This document shows, piece by piece, positions 51,119 to 59,598 of a DNA stretch of 64,000 bases. Made by a program: the position numbers and the translations under genes. Positions within the stretch are counted from its first letter, which is position 1. Each line of letters starts with the position of its first letter. Below the pieces are notes generated by a model. The model was not told the origin of the DNA. It did not search any database and was given only the letters and a program-made list of their open reading frames with translations. Source of the DNA: an uncultured Eubacteriales bacterium (GTDB taxonomy: Bacteria; Bacillota; Clostridia; Oscillospirales; Oscillospiraceae); the NCBI GenBank assembly GCA_900544765.1, contig UQWI01000014.1, positions 1 to 64,000 on the forward strand. Direction: 5' to 3'.

Positions 51119-52069
51119 TTACCAGGCGTCCTTGCCCTTTTCCTCGGGTATTACCAGCTCCATCGCACGGATGGCGCACTCTATCATGCCGTCGTCGGGC
51201 TCATTAGTGGTCAGGCGCTGGAGCTGTTTGCCCGGCCAGGTCACGATGCGCGAGACGATATTCGCGTCGTGGCGGCCGGCCCAGCGGTTGATTTCGTAGG
51301 CCACGGCGACGAGCACGGGCAGGAGCAGTATACGCAGCGCTATGCGCAGCAGCGTGTTGTCCACCTGGATGAGCAGGCCCACAAAGAGGCCGAGTATGAT
51401 GACAACGAGTAGGAAGCTCGTGCCGCAGCGCGGGTGGAAGCGGCTCTGCGGGCGCACGTTCTCCACGGTGAGCGGCAGCCCCTTCTCGTAGCAGAAGATG
51501 GTCTTGTGCTCCGCGCCGTGGTATGAGAACAGGCGCTTAATCTCCTTCATATGTGCCACCAACCCCAGATATACGAGGAAGATGACTATTTTTATCACGC
51601 CCTCGATGAGGCTGCGCAGGGTGTAGTGCCCCTCAATGCCGGGGATGAAGCCCGCAATAAGCGTGGGCAGGAGTATGAACAGGGCGACGGCCAGCAGTAC
51701 GCCGAGCACGGCCGCGATGCCGATGACGTACTTTTCAGCCTTCTCGCTGCCCAGCTTTTTCTCAAGCCAGAGGTCGAACTTGCTGGGCTGCTCCTGTTCC
51801 TCCTCGGGCAGCAGGCTGGCGGAATAGGTCAGCGCGCGCATACCCTTGACCATGGAGTCGGCGAAGGTCACGATGCCGCGCACAAAGGGCCAGCCCAGGA
51901 TTGGATACTTGTCCTTGGGCAGGTTCAGCGGCTCCACCTTCTCGACTATGCCGTTTTCCGTCCGGCAGACGATGGCCTGCTTGTCGGGGCCGCGCATCAG
52001 GATACCCTCCATCAGCGCCTGGCCGCCTATGGATGTGCGGAAGCAGACGTTGTTGTCGTTCTTTGCCAT
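51119..52069 (-). CDS. DUF1385 membrane protein
   Basis: The 316-residue protein belongs to the DUF1385 family, a conserved Firmicute metal-dependent-protease-like membrane family of unknown role. It has the N-terminal SIGGQALMEGILMRGP box, several TM helices (about 118-150, 160-180, 220-250) and the FSYHGAEHKTIFCYE and FHPRCGTSFLL boxes with conserved His and Cys that could bind metal. ATG at 52067-52069. The neighbour prmC agrees with the usual context. Confidence 0.92.
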   Translation of the reverse strand: MAKNDNNVCFRTSIGGQALMEGILMRGPDKQAIVCRTENGIVEKVEPLNLPKDKYPILGWPFVRGIVTFADSMVKGMRALTYSASLLPEEEQEQPSKFDLWLEKKLGSEKAEKYVIGIAAVLGVLLAVALFILLPTLIAGFIPGIEGHYTLRSLIEGVIKIVIFLVYLGLVAHMKEIKRLFSYHGAEHKTIFCYEKGLPLTVENVRPQSRFHPRCGTSFLLVVIILGLFVGLLIQVDNTLLRIALRILLLPVLVAVAYEINRWAGRHDANIVSRIVTWPGKQLQRLTTNEPDDGMIECAIRAMELVIPEEKGKDAW

Positions 52070-52085
52070 TGATTTTTCCTTTGCT

Positions 52086-53183
52086 TTACTGAGTTTCTAT
52101 GGGCAGCAGCACTGTTATCAGCGCGCCGCCTGCGGGTGCGTTGTCTACAATGAGCCTACCGGAGTGGCGCGCCACAATCTCGTCGCAGACGGCGAGGCCT
52201 ATGCCGCTGCCGCGCTCCTTGCCCCGGCCCTTGTAGAACCGCTCCTTGACGTGCGGAAGGTCCTCGCGGGCGATGCCGGGACCGTGGTCGCGCACGGATA
52301 TCTTGACGTACTCGCCCTGCTGCATGGCGCGTACCTCTATTTTGCGTCCGCCCCGGCCGTATTTCGCCGCGTTGTCGAGTATGTTCAGCACCACCTGCTT
52401 GAGACGGCGCGGGTCGCCGGTGACGAAGGGCAGGCCGCTCTCCGGAGGGGCGTACTCGAGCTCTATGCCGTCGTGGCGCAGCAGCTCGCTGTATGTAAAG
52501 CACACCTCTTCGAGCAGGGAGGCCACGTCTACCTGCTCGAGGTTCAGCGTGAAGCGGCCGTCGCGCATGCGCGTGAACTCAAGCAGCTCCTCGACCATGC
52601 CGGTGAGCCTGCCCGCCTCGCGGGAGATTATCTCGATGCCGCGGCGGGAGTCGCCCTGGAGCGCCTCGTCGTAGAGCAGGGTCTCGCTCCAGCCGGTGAT
52701 GGCCGTGAGCGGGGTGCGCAGCTCGTGCGAGACCGAGGATATGAACTCGTTCTGTACGCGGTCTGCCTTGCCAATCTTCACGCTCATGTCGTTTATTGCG
52801 TCGGTGAGCGCGCCTATCTCGTCGTCGCGCAAACGCTCGGCAAGCGTACCGTAGCTGCCGTCGGCGATGTGCCGCGCGGTGTCGCCAAGGCCCAGTATGG
52901 GGCTCGTCACGCGCTCGCGGAACCAGAGGTTGCTCAGCAGCAGTATCAGTATTGCGGCGGCCGTGAGGACGCAGGCCCATATTACGCTCCAAAAGAGGGC
53001 GCAGAGCAGCGCAAAAAGGACGCAAAGGGCGCAGATGATGCTGACCAGCAGCCAGATGCCCTTCAGCCCACGCAGGCTCTCGGGGCGGTCCTCGGAGAAG
53101 AGCCGCCTTATAAAGCCGGGCTTCTTGTCTCCGGAGGCCACCTGCGGCGCGGCCTGTGAAGGCTTGATATTTTTATCCTCCAT
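52086..53183 (-). CDS. Sensor histidine kinase with short membrane loop
   Basis: The 365-residue kinase has two closely spaced TM helices (about 43-62 and 65-84) with almost no extracellular loop, a HAMP-like linker (about 85-140), a HisKA domain with H153 in SVSHELRTPLTAI, and HATPase motifs NILDNAAKYG, DHGPGIA and GSGIGLAVCDEI. The absence of a sensor domain suggests intramembrane sensing or partner-controlled sensing. ATG at 53181-53183 lies one base after the stop of the response-regulator gene, behind GGGG; a longer in-frame extension runs back into that gene and is rejected. Confidence 0.93.
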   Translation of the reverse strand: MEDKNIKPSQAAPQVASGDKKPGFIRRLFSEDRPESLRGLKGIWLLVSIICALCVLFALLCALFWSVIWACVLTAAAILILLLSNLWFRERVTSPILGLGDTARHIADGSYGTLAERLRDDEIGALTDAINDMSVKIGKADRVQNEFISSVSHELRTPLTAITGWSETLLYDEALQGDSRRGIEIISREAGRLTGMVEELLEFTRMRDGRFTLNLEQVDVASLLEEVCFTYSELLRHDGIELEYAPPESGLPFVTGDPRRLKQVVLNILDNAAKYGRGGRKIEVRAMQQGEYVKISVRDHGPGIAREDLPHVKERFYKGRGKERGSGIGLAVCDEIVARHSGRLIVDNAPAGGALITVLLPIETQ

Positions 53184-53184
53184 G

Positions 53185-53883
53185 TCACGAGCCCCACTTG
53201 TAGCCGTAGCCCCAGATGGTGGTGATGTACTCCGGGGCGGTGGGGTTGTCCTCAATCTTTATGCGCAGACGGCGGATGTTGACGTCGACTATCTTCAGCT
53301 CGCCCTTGTAATCTGCGCCCCAGACGTTCTCGAGTATGTCCTCGCGGGAGAGCGCCTTGCCGGGGTTGGACATGAATAGCTTCATGATGGAGAACTCGGT
53401 CTGCGTCAGCTTTACGCGCTCGCCGTTCTTGTCCAGAGTGCGGTTGCGCGGGTTGAGCAGGAAGGGCCCGCTCACGAGCTCCGGCTCTTCCGGCTCTTCG
53501 GATGCGCCCATGCGGCGGCAGAGCGCGTCCACGCGGGCGATGAGCTCGGCGGGGGAGAAGGGCTTGGTCACATAGTCGTCGGCCCCGTTCATGAGCCCGG
53601 TGACCTTGTCCATCTCCTGGCCCAGGGCGGTGAGCATGATTATGCCCATCTTGGAGCCGGAGGCGCGTATCCTCCGGCAGACCTCGAAGCCGTCTATATC
53701 CGGGAGCATGACGTCCAGCAGTGCTACGCTTATGTCGGGGTCGGACGAGAGCGCGTTGAGCGCCTCCTCACCCGTCGCCGCCTCCACCGGCTCGTAGCCG
53801 TTGCGGCGCAGATTTATAACGACAAAGCTGCGTATGCCGCTCTCGTCTTCAAGGACAAGTATCTTCTTGCTTATTTTGCACAC
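53185..53883 (-). CDS. OmpR-family response regulator
   Basis: The 232-residue regulator has a receiver domain with acidic residues EDE (12-14), phospho-acceptor D57 in VALLDVMLPD and the conserved Lys in VTKPFS, then a winged helix (LTQTEFSIMKLFM, VDVNIRRLRIKIED, TIWGYGYKWG). It starts at GTG 53881-53883 behind AGGGG. It is the first gene of the operon with the kinase. The regulon is unknown. Confidence 0.94.
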   Translation of the reverse strand: MCKISKKILVLEDESGIRSFVVINLRRNGYEPVEAATGEEALNALSSDPDISVALLDVMLPDIDGFEVCRRIRASGSKMGIIMLTALGQEMDKVTGLMNGADDYVTKPFSPAELIARVDALCRRMGASEEPEEPELVSGPFLLNPRNRTLDKNGERVKLTQTEFSIMKLFMSNPGKALSREDILENVWGADYKGELKIVDVNIRRLRIKIEDNPTAPEYITTIWGYGYKWGS

Positions 53884-53929
53884 GCCCCTTCAACGGTAAG
53901 TTTTACTGCACACAATGAGCAGTGTAGCT

Positions 53930-53938
53930 ATTATAACA
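53930..53938 (-). promoter_or_regulatory. Extended -10 element upstream of the response regulator
   Basis: On the minus strand TGTTATAAT (TG one base before TATAAT at 53930-53935) lies about 47 bases before the GTG start. A good -35 is not seen, which is compatible with an extended -10 promoter. Confidence 0.5.
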
Positions 53939-54041
53939 CAAGCTTCGCAAATGTGGTAGCGTTAGATTACTAGATGTAGTATAATTTAGCCGTCACGAAC
54001 GCAAATTCGGGAAAATGCACTATCGGAAGGGAGCGGAAGAG

Positions 54042-54623
54042 ATGCACATTTACTTTGCCGGCACACAGGGCTTTGACGCCGCGCGGGCCATAGCTCCGGG
54101 GCGGGGGCGCTCGGCTGAGAGCGCGGCGGCCTGGTCGCTGCTGCTCTTCGCGCTGCGGCGTGAGCGCGGCCTCGACGCGCTGCCCGCCATAGCGCTTGAC
54201 GCGTCGGGGAAGCCGTATTTTCCCACTGTGTCCGACATATGCTTCTCTCTGAGCCATACGCGCGGCTATGTGCTCTGTGCGCTTTCATCCGTGCCTGTGG
54301 GGGCGGACGTACAGGTCGTGTCAGATAGGGACGCGCGCTTCGCCTCGAGACTGATGAGCGAGCGGGAGCGCGCCGAGTTTTCGCTGCACGAGCTGTGGTG
54401 CCTGCGCGAGGCGGTCTACAAGCTCTGCGGCCGCGGCAGCATGCGCTCCATGCCCTTCAGGCGCGAGGGGGGCGTGATAGCGCCGCCCTTTGACGGCGTG
54501 GAGTGCCGCCTGTACGCGGACATACCCGGCTGCGCCTGCGCGGCGGCGGCATATGCGGACACATTTCCGGACACGCTGGTGGAAGTGAGGCCCGACAGGC
54601 TGGAAAAAGGCGTTGTTATATAG
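54042..54623 (+). CDS. Sfp-type 4'-phosphopantetheinyl transferase
   Basis: The 193-residue protein carries the family signature in diverged form: FSLSHTRGYVLCALSS, PVGADVQVVSD (Mg-binding Asp) and LWCLREAVYKLCGRGS. It would transfer phosphopantetheine from CoA to acyl- or peptidyl-carrier proteins. ATG at 54042 follows AAGGGAG; an earlier in-frame ATG at 54015 would place the start before that site. No carrier protein, PKS or NRPS gene is in the window, so the partner is unknown. Confidence 0.88.
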   Translation: MHIYFAGTQGFDAARAIAPGRGRSAESAAAWSLLLFALRRERGLDALPAIALDASGKPYFPTVSDICFSLSHTRGYVLCALSSVPVGADVQVVSDRDARFASRLMSERERAEFSLHELWCLREAVYKLCGRGSMRSMPFRREGGVIAPPFDGVECRLYADIPGCACAAAAYADTFPDTLVEVRPDRLEKGVVI

Positions 54624-54641
54624 CCAATCACTTGATATAAT
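54613..54641 (+). promoter_or_regulatory. Promoter of the DUF975 gene
   Basis: TTGTTA (54613-54618) and TATAAT (54636-54641) are separated by 17 bases. A short CCGCAGCTGCGG palindrome lies just after, in the leader. Confidence 0.6.
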
Positions 54642-54684
54642 ATATGAAGAGCCGCAGCTGCGGCGGGAAATGGGGAATGTATAA

Positions 54685-55491
54685 ATGTGGTTCAACCGCG
54701 CCGCGCTGAAGGCGGAGGCCAAGGCGTGCATGCGCCAATCGAAAGCCAACCCGTATATAACGGCGCTGGTGTATATCCTTATATCGTATATTCTGGCGTT
54801 ATTGGCAAACCGGCTCGTAATACCGGACAACCTGATATATTTTGCTGAGGACCAATACGGACGCCTGATGGCGTATTTTTCGTTTGACGGCCTGGAGTAC
54901 ATCGTCAGCAGGCCGCCGCTGGCATACGTCATATATTTCCTTATAGATATCTCCAGCATGATGCTGGGTGCGGGTATGGTCATCTTCGTACTCAACGTGG
55001 CCAGACGCGCGGCGAGTTCGGTGGGCAACCTCTTCGACGGCTTCGTGCAGTTTCCGCGCATTTTCCTGCTGTACCTGGCAGAGGGGCTGTTTATCTTCCT
55101 GTGGAGCCTGCTCTTTGTCATCCCGGGCATAATCGCCGCCTACCGCTACAGGCTGGCCATCTACCTGCTGCTGGAGCATCCGGAAATGGGAGTCATGGCC
55201 TGCATACGCGAGAGCAAGCGGCTCATGGCCGGGCGAAAGGGCGAGCTCTTTGTGCTGGATCTGTCCTTCCTCGGCTGGAGCCTGCTGGAGATTATACCGT
55301 ATGTGGGGATGGCGGTGAGCGTCTACGTCACCCCGTACAGGGGCGTCACTATGGCGGGCTTCTACCTCGCTGTGACCGGCGTGGACTCCAGGCACGACCC
55401 CGGCGGGCGCTACGGCCGCGAGTACGAGCGCGAGCAGCGCTATGAGGAGCAGCACCGCCGTGGACGCGGCGACGGCCCCTGGGACAATTGA
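54685..55491 (+). CDS. DUF975 polytopic membrane protein
   Basis: The 268-residue protein has about six TM helices and the DUF975 features: an N-terminal amphipathic MWFNRAALKAEAKACMRQ segment, the FVIPGIIAAYRYRLAIYLLLE block and the YRGVTMAGFYLAVTG end, then a charged Arg/Glu/Tyr/Gly-rich tail. Its role is unknown. ATG at 54685 follows GGGGA. It is preceded by its own promoter. Confidence 0.82.
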   Translation: MWFNRAALKAEAKACMRQSKANPYITALVYILISYILALLANRLVIPDNLIYFAEDQYGRLMAYFSFDGLEYIVSRPPLAYVIYFLIDISSMMLGAGMVIFVLNVARRAASSVGNLFDGFVQFPRIFLLYLAEGLFIFLWSLLFVIPGIIAAYRYRLAIYLLLEHPEMGVMACIRESKRLMAGRKGELFVLDLSFLGWSLLEIIPYVGMAVSVYVTPYRGVTMAGFYLAVTGVDSRHDPGGRYGREYEREQRYEEQHRRGRGDGPWDN

Positions 55492-55567
55492 AGGAAAATT
55501 TGAGTCATACTTCCGGATTGCGGCGCATATAATTAATGTATGCTGTTTCTTTCGGAGGTGACTTGAA

Positions 55568-55630
55568 ATGGATCGGGACATCGACGATCTCATATTTGGC
55601 AGTACCGGCGCCGAAGAGAGCGACCGGTAA
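55568..55630 (+). CDS. Possible 20-residue acidic micro-ORF
   Basis: ATG at 55568 follows a full GGAGGTG with 7-base spacing, and TATAAT lies at 55528-55533. The peptide (MDRDIDDLIFGSTGAEESDR) is acidic. A strong terminator ends the unit about 70 bases after the stop. It could be a real small protein, the stump of a lost gene, or part of a small RNA. I do not recognise it. Confidence 0.35.
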   Translation: MDRDIDDLIFGSTGAEESDR

Positions 55631-55697
55631 AGGCAAAAAGAAAAGGCCCATTGGGGCGAGACGCACAAGGACAACCCAAAATACCGTTTCAGAGCAC

Positions 55698-55736
55698 AAA
55701 AAACGTCCATCACAGAACTCTGTGATGGACGTTTTT
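55698..55736. terminator. Bidirectional Rho-independent terminator
   Basis: A perfect 17-bp stem (55699-55715 with 55720-55736) with an AACT loop, beginning AAAAA and ending TTTTT. Confidence 0.95.
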
Positions 55737-55900
55737 CCACTCGAGCGCAAATATCAATATGAGGTCTTAAAGGAATGCTTTAATCCTTCTGCCTATCTGA
55801 ATATGAGAATAAGTGTACCTCAGATATTTGAAAAGTCACGCTTTCATTACATAATCACTTTTAGCAACACTGTATCCAAGTGTGGAGGTGGAGCGCTATT
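55737..55900. other. AT-rich intergenic segment before the XRE gene
   Basis: This 164-base segment is clearly AT-richer than the rest of the window. No gene or clear promoter pair is supported; a TTGAAA near 55829 has no good -10 partner at the right distance. Confidence 0.4.
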
Positions 55901-56095
55901 ATGGCTGACAGCTATAAAAAGCTGTTTCACTTGTTGATAGAGCGCAATATGACGACTTCTCAGTTTCAAAAGCAAGCCAGGTTTTCAGCAAATATCATCG
56001 CCCATCTCAAACACAACGGTGCGGTTTTTGGGGATGCTATTGAATGTCTTTCTGCATATCCCTTGTACGCATGGTTGGTTGCCGCACATACATAG
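55901..56095 (+). CDS. XRE-family HTH regulator, C-terminal part replaced
   Basis: The 64-residue protein starts MADSYKKLFHLLIERNMTTS and QFQKQARFSANIIAHLKHNG, a Cro/C1-type helix-turn-helix of the YozG-like class (HTH_26). In the family the next segment reads on as a conserved tail (roughly S-x-E-V-L-x-K-I-C-x-A-L-x-C); here it is GAVFGDAIECLSAYPLYAWL, which looks like a deletion followed by new sequence. GGAGG lies 12 bases upstream. It is probably a truncated accessory-element regulator of doubtful function. Confidence 0.6.
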   Translation: MADSYKKLFHLLIERNMTTSQFQKQARFSANIIAHLKHNGAVFGDAIECLSAYPLYAWLVAAHT

Positions 56096-56153
56096 AAGAA
56101 AGTGACGATTGTTCCTATAACGCATGCAGCAATGAGCAGCCAAATATTAGCGA

Positions 56154-56800
56154 TTACATCCTCAATGCGATGGCCATAATGCCGACGGCTATCATGGCGT
56201 CAAACATGGTGCCGCTGATGCGGCCCATCAGGTGGTTGTTGGTGTAGCAGCGCTTTATCACGTCTTTTTTCTTCAGTGCCGACACGACGGCCTTGATTGT
56301 AAGAGCCGCCACCAATACCCAGAGGAAGTTGAGGCCCCAGGCCAAATCCCCGCTCGCCTGCACGGGTACGGCGGCCGGCAGAAGCATTATGCCGTAGGCG
56401 CCGGCAAGTCGGCGCCGCCGGTTAAACCGTAGTTCGTTTCCAAGCTGCTGCCTAAACTCAGGGCGCTGCCGGTGTTTTGACCAAAGCCCATAGGCGAAAT
56501 AAGCCACTCCGCGTAGAACGAGCTTCCGGCCTAGAAAAATGCTATCGAGATGACAAGCCCAATGAGGGCCTGTATCAGATAGCCTACGGCCATGATTGCG
56601 CCGGATTATTCTGCCTTGACAGTGGAGACCTTCTTTTTCCTTGGCCATCTTGAGCGCCATTGCTGCAAAATCCAGGACGAGGCAGTGGTAAATTACAATC
56701 TCCATGGTGCTGTTTTCTGCCAGCGGGGTTAACAACGGTATTTGCTTGAGGATAAGCACCAGAAAACCGCCTGTTATCGCAGCGGAAATGTATAATTATG
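56154..56800 (-). pseudogene. gltS: Sodium/glutamate symporter GltS remnant
   Basis: On the minus strand, segments in different frames match the GltS family: ITGGFLVLILKQIPLLTP near 56780, TMEIVIYHCLVLDFAAMALK, then GQNTGSALSLGSSLETNYGL in another frame, and AYGIMLLPAAVP to YTNNHLMGRISGTMFDAMI at the C-terminal side. At least two frameshifts or stops separate them, and both ends are missing (about 210 of about 400 residues remain). It is a decayed gene. Confidence 0.7.
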
Positions 56801-56828
56801 TTCAATGTGTGGTTATGCTGACGAAAAA

Positions 56829-56835
56829 TGTCGAA
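56829..56835 (+). promoter_or_regulatory. Candidate 0A box upstream of the envelope-modification operon
   Basis: TGTCGAA is an exact match to the 0A box core, 5 bases before the -35 of the transglutaminase promoter. A 7-base match can occur by chance several times in a window this size; the position is what makes it notable. Confidence 0.35.
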
Positions 56836-56840
56836 TTTGC

Positions 56841-56869
56841 TTGAAATAGCCACGTGGATGAATTATTAT
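56841..56869 (+). promoter_or_regulatory. Promoter of the transglutaminase-MBOAT operon
   Basis: TTGAAA (56841-56846) and TATTAT (56864-56869) are separated by 17 bases. Transcription would start near 56876, which excludes start codons before that point. Confidence 0.7.
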
Positions 56870-56904
56870 TAATACTCAGAAATGTAATAATGGGGGATAT
56901 GCCG

Positions 56905-58179
56905 GTGAAAAAGAAAAGCATTTTACTGCTGTGTGCCATACTGGCAGTTGTACTTGTATGTGGAGCGTGGGGTGATGGACTGTTTACACGTGTGACGGTC
57001 ACGCTGTCAGTGGGGGACGAGACGCGCACTCTTCACGCCCAGCCGGGCGATGTGCTAAATGTGGATGAGCTGGCCTCACTTGCTATGGAAGGTGAACGCA
57101 TTGTGGCCTGGCTCTCTCCTTCGGGTCAGACTGCCGACCTCAGTGAGCCGGTCGAATATAACGCATCATACACAGCGCTTGTAGCTCCGGCGCTGGCTGA
57201 GGAGATGGAGCCATGGCTCTCCCCGGATGAGAACGGGCTTGTCCACCCCAATGCACTGGTGAGCGGCGAGGAGGTAGCCGATGGTATTTCGGCCCTGTTT
57301 GCAGATTATGAGCCGGATGGGATGGACGAGCTGGAGACTGTGAGCGAGAGCGAGCTTTTCGAGGTGTTGTACGGCCTGTTCGCACCTGAGCTGCTGGAGA
57401 GCCTGAGCGGTACAGAGCCCATGACGCGCATCGAGTGCGCCCAGGTGCTCTATCCGCTCTACATGAACTCGCTCTATGGCGATTCCTGGGGTTACGACAC
57501 TGAATATCGTGTCGTTGCCGCCGACCTCGACCCGCTGCGCGACGGAGCTGACGCCATGGCCGAGTGCGTAGATGAGAGCGGGGCCGTGCACTACGAAGAG
57601 GGCCTCGTGAACTTAGACGGTTATCTATACCGCGCAGACGATGCGGGACTCTTCTACATGGACGAGACTGTGGATGGCCTGTATTACGGCCCTGACGGGC
57701 GTTACACCTCAGGCAGCGCCGAGCTCGATGCGCTGGTAGCCGATGCGCTTGCACCCATATGTGATGAGTATGAGACCCGCGAGGAGATGCTGCGTGCGGC
57801 ATATTTGTATGTGCGCGACGATTTCACCTACCTGCGCCGCAACTATTACTCCGTGGGCGACGATGGCTGGCAGATAGACGAGGCTGTGACCATGCTCAGC
57901 ACTTCGCGCGGAAACTGCTATAACTACGCCGCGGCGTTCTGGGCACTTGCTCGCGGCCTGGGCTACGATGCCACGGCAGTGGCCGGTGCCGTCGGCTGGG
58001 ACCGTGACCCGCATGGCTGGGTTATAATGTACGACGCCGAGGGCGAGAGAATTACTTACGACGTGGAGCTCGAGATGGCCTACCGCTATCAGCGCGGACG
58101 CTATGACGTCGATATGTACGCAATGGGTTCGTGGAAAGCCAACCAGTGGAATTACATCTATGGGGAACAGTTTGGATGA
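56905..58179 (+). CDS. Exported transglutaminase-like protein
   Basis: The 424-residue protein has a signal/anchor helix (about 6-24), a small N-terminal domain, a region resembling S-layer-homology repeats (WLSPDENGLVHPNALVSG, EPMTRIECAQVLYPLYM), and a C-terminal transglutaminase-like fold with the triad Cys in SRGNCYNYAAAFWALA, His in RDPHGWVIM and Asp in ITYDVE. It may act as a protease or crosslinker at the cell wall. GTG at 56905 is chosen because GGGGGA ends 7 bases upstream; in-frame ATGs at 56890 and 56899 overlap or abut that site. It overlaps the MBOAT gene as ATGA. Confidence 0.85.
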   Translation: MKKKSILLLCAILAVVLVCGAWGDGLFTRVTVTLSVGDETRTLHAQPGDVLNVDELASLAMEGERIVAWLSPSGQTADLSEPVEYNASYTALVAPALAEEMEPWLSPDENGLVHPNALVSGEEVADGISALFADYEPDGMDELETVSESELFEVLYGLFAPELLESLSGTEPMTRIECAQVLYPLYMNSLYGDSWGYDTEYRVVAADLDPLRDGADAMAECVDESGAVHYEEGLVNLDGYLYRADDAGLFYMDETVDGLYYGPDGRYTSGSAELDALVADALAPICDEYETREEMLRAAYLYVRDDFTYLRRNYYSVGDDGWQIDEAVTMLSTSRGNCYNYAAAFWALARGLGYDATAVAGAVGWDRDPHGWVIMYDAEGERITYDVELEMAYRYQRGRYDVDMYAMGSWKANQWNYIYGEQFG

Positions 58180-59588
58180 GCATTGACAGCGCCATATTCC
58201 TTTTCGCTTTTTTGCCGCTGCTGCTGATACTCGAGGCGGCAATACGCCCGATACGGGCGAAAAACGTGTTATTGTGCCTGGCGGGTCTGATTTTTTACGC
58301 CTTCGGGGAGCTTTGGGCTCTCGCCGCCCTAATAGCGAGCGCGCTTGTAAACTGGGCTCTCGGCCTCTGGGCCATGCGCGGCGTGAAAGCGGCCGTGGTC
58401 TGCGCGGCAGTGCTCAACCTGGCGCTGCTGGGCGTTTGCAAGTACCTGGGCTTTTTAGGCGAGGGTATGGCCCTTATCGGGGTGCAACTCAACCTGCCTG
58501 CCATTGTGGCTCCGGCCGGCGTGAGTTTCTTCACCTTCAAGGGCATCAGCTATGTCGTGGACGCCTGCAGGCGTCCGGAGAACGGCTCCAAGAACTTCTT
58601 CAGGGTGCTGTTCTATATTTCCTTCCTGCCTGAGGTCATGAGCGGCCCGCTCTCGCGCTTTGAGAACTTTGAAGGGCAGCTCACCTCCCGAGAGCGCAGT
58701 ATAGAGAGAACGGCGCACGGCCTGCGCAGATTTATCCTCGGCCTGGCTAAGAAGCTCCTGCTCTCAGGTGGCTGCGCGATTCTGGTGGATGCCGCGTTTT
58801 CAGCCGGGGATGCGCTCGACGCGCGCATGGCCTGGCTGGGCGCCATAGCTTACTCGCTACAGCTCTATTTCGACTTCTCCGGTTATTCGGATATGGCGGT
58901 GGGCCTCGGCGCCATGCTGGGCTTTGCCTGCCCGGAGAACTTCAACTACCCTTATGCCGCAACCAGCATAACCAACTTCTGGCGGCGCTGGCACATCACA
59001 CTTTCGAGCTGGTTCAGGGACTACCTCTACATACCGCTTGGCGGCTCACGGCGCGGCAAGTGGCGTGCTGCATTTAATAAGGCCGTTGTGTTTGTGCTGT
59101 GCGGGCTCTGGCATGGGGCCAATATGACCTTCGTGCTATGGGGAGCCTGGCACGCACTGCTCTCGGCGCTCGAGAGCCTTAAAGTTCTCGATGTGGCGCG
59201 CTGGAGGAAAACAGCCGTAGGCCGGGTCATTTCGCGCGTGTATACGCTCCTGGCCGTGTGCTTGGGCTTTGCCATGTTCCGTGCTGAGAGCGTCTCCCAG
59301 GGCTTTGAAATCATAGGAGCGATGTTTACCGGCTGGGATTTCACCATTGCGGGAGACCTTCTGCTCGCGCGCAGCGTGGACAGCTATACGCTTGCAACGC
59401 TTGTGATATCAGCAGTCCTCTCACTGCCGGTGCTGCGCAAAATGCGGGATTTTGCAAAACGTTCGGGTGAGCGCGTGGAGAGAAGGCTTGAGCTGGCCAG
59501 CTATTTTGGCTGCCTGGCCCTGGTAGTAGTGTGCGTCTCTGCGCTTGCTCGCGGCGGCTTTACACCATTCATCTATTTCCAGTTCTAG
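58176..59588 (+). CDS. MBOAT-family O-acyltransferase (AlgI-like)
   Basis: The 470-residue polytopic membrane protein carries the MBOAT hallmarks: FFTFKGISYVVDACR, YFDFSGYSDMAVGLG, WRRWHITLSSWFRDYLYIP and the catalytic His in GLWHGANMTF. MBOAT proteins move acetyl groups from the cytosol to a partner that acetylates surface polysaccharide, teichoic acid or peptidoglycan. The start overlaps the transglutaminase gene (ATGA at 58176), and the AlgJ-like partner follows 10 bases downstream, so this is a working acyltransferase pair. Confidence 0.94.
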   Translation: MSIDSAIFLFAFLPLLLILEAAIRPIRAKNVLLCLAGLIFYAFGELWALAALIASALVNWALGLWAMRGVKAAVVCAAVLNLALLGVCKYLGFLGEGMALIGVQLNLPAIVAPAGVSFFTFKGISYVVDACRRPENGSKNFFRVLFYISFLPEVMSGPLSRFENFEGQLTSRERSIERTAHGLRRFILGLAKKLLLSGGCAILVDAAFSAGDALDARMAWLGAIAYSLQLYFDFSGYSDMAVGLGAMLGFACPENFNYPYAATSITNFWRRWHITLSSWFRDYLYIPLGGSRRGKWRAAFNKAVVFVLCGLWHGANMTFVLWGAWHALLSALESLKVLDVARWRKTAVGRVISRVYTLLAVCLGFAMFRAESVSQGFEIIGAMFTGWDFTIAGDLLLARSVDSYTLATLVISAVLSLPVLRKMRDFAKRSGERVERRLELASYFGCLALVVVCVSALARGGFTPFIYFQF

Positions 59589-59598
59589 GAGGTGCGGC

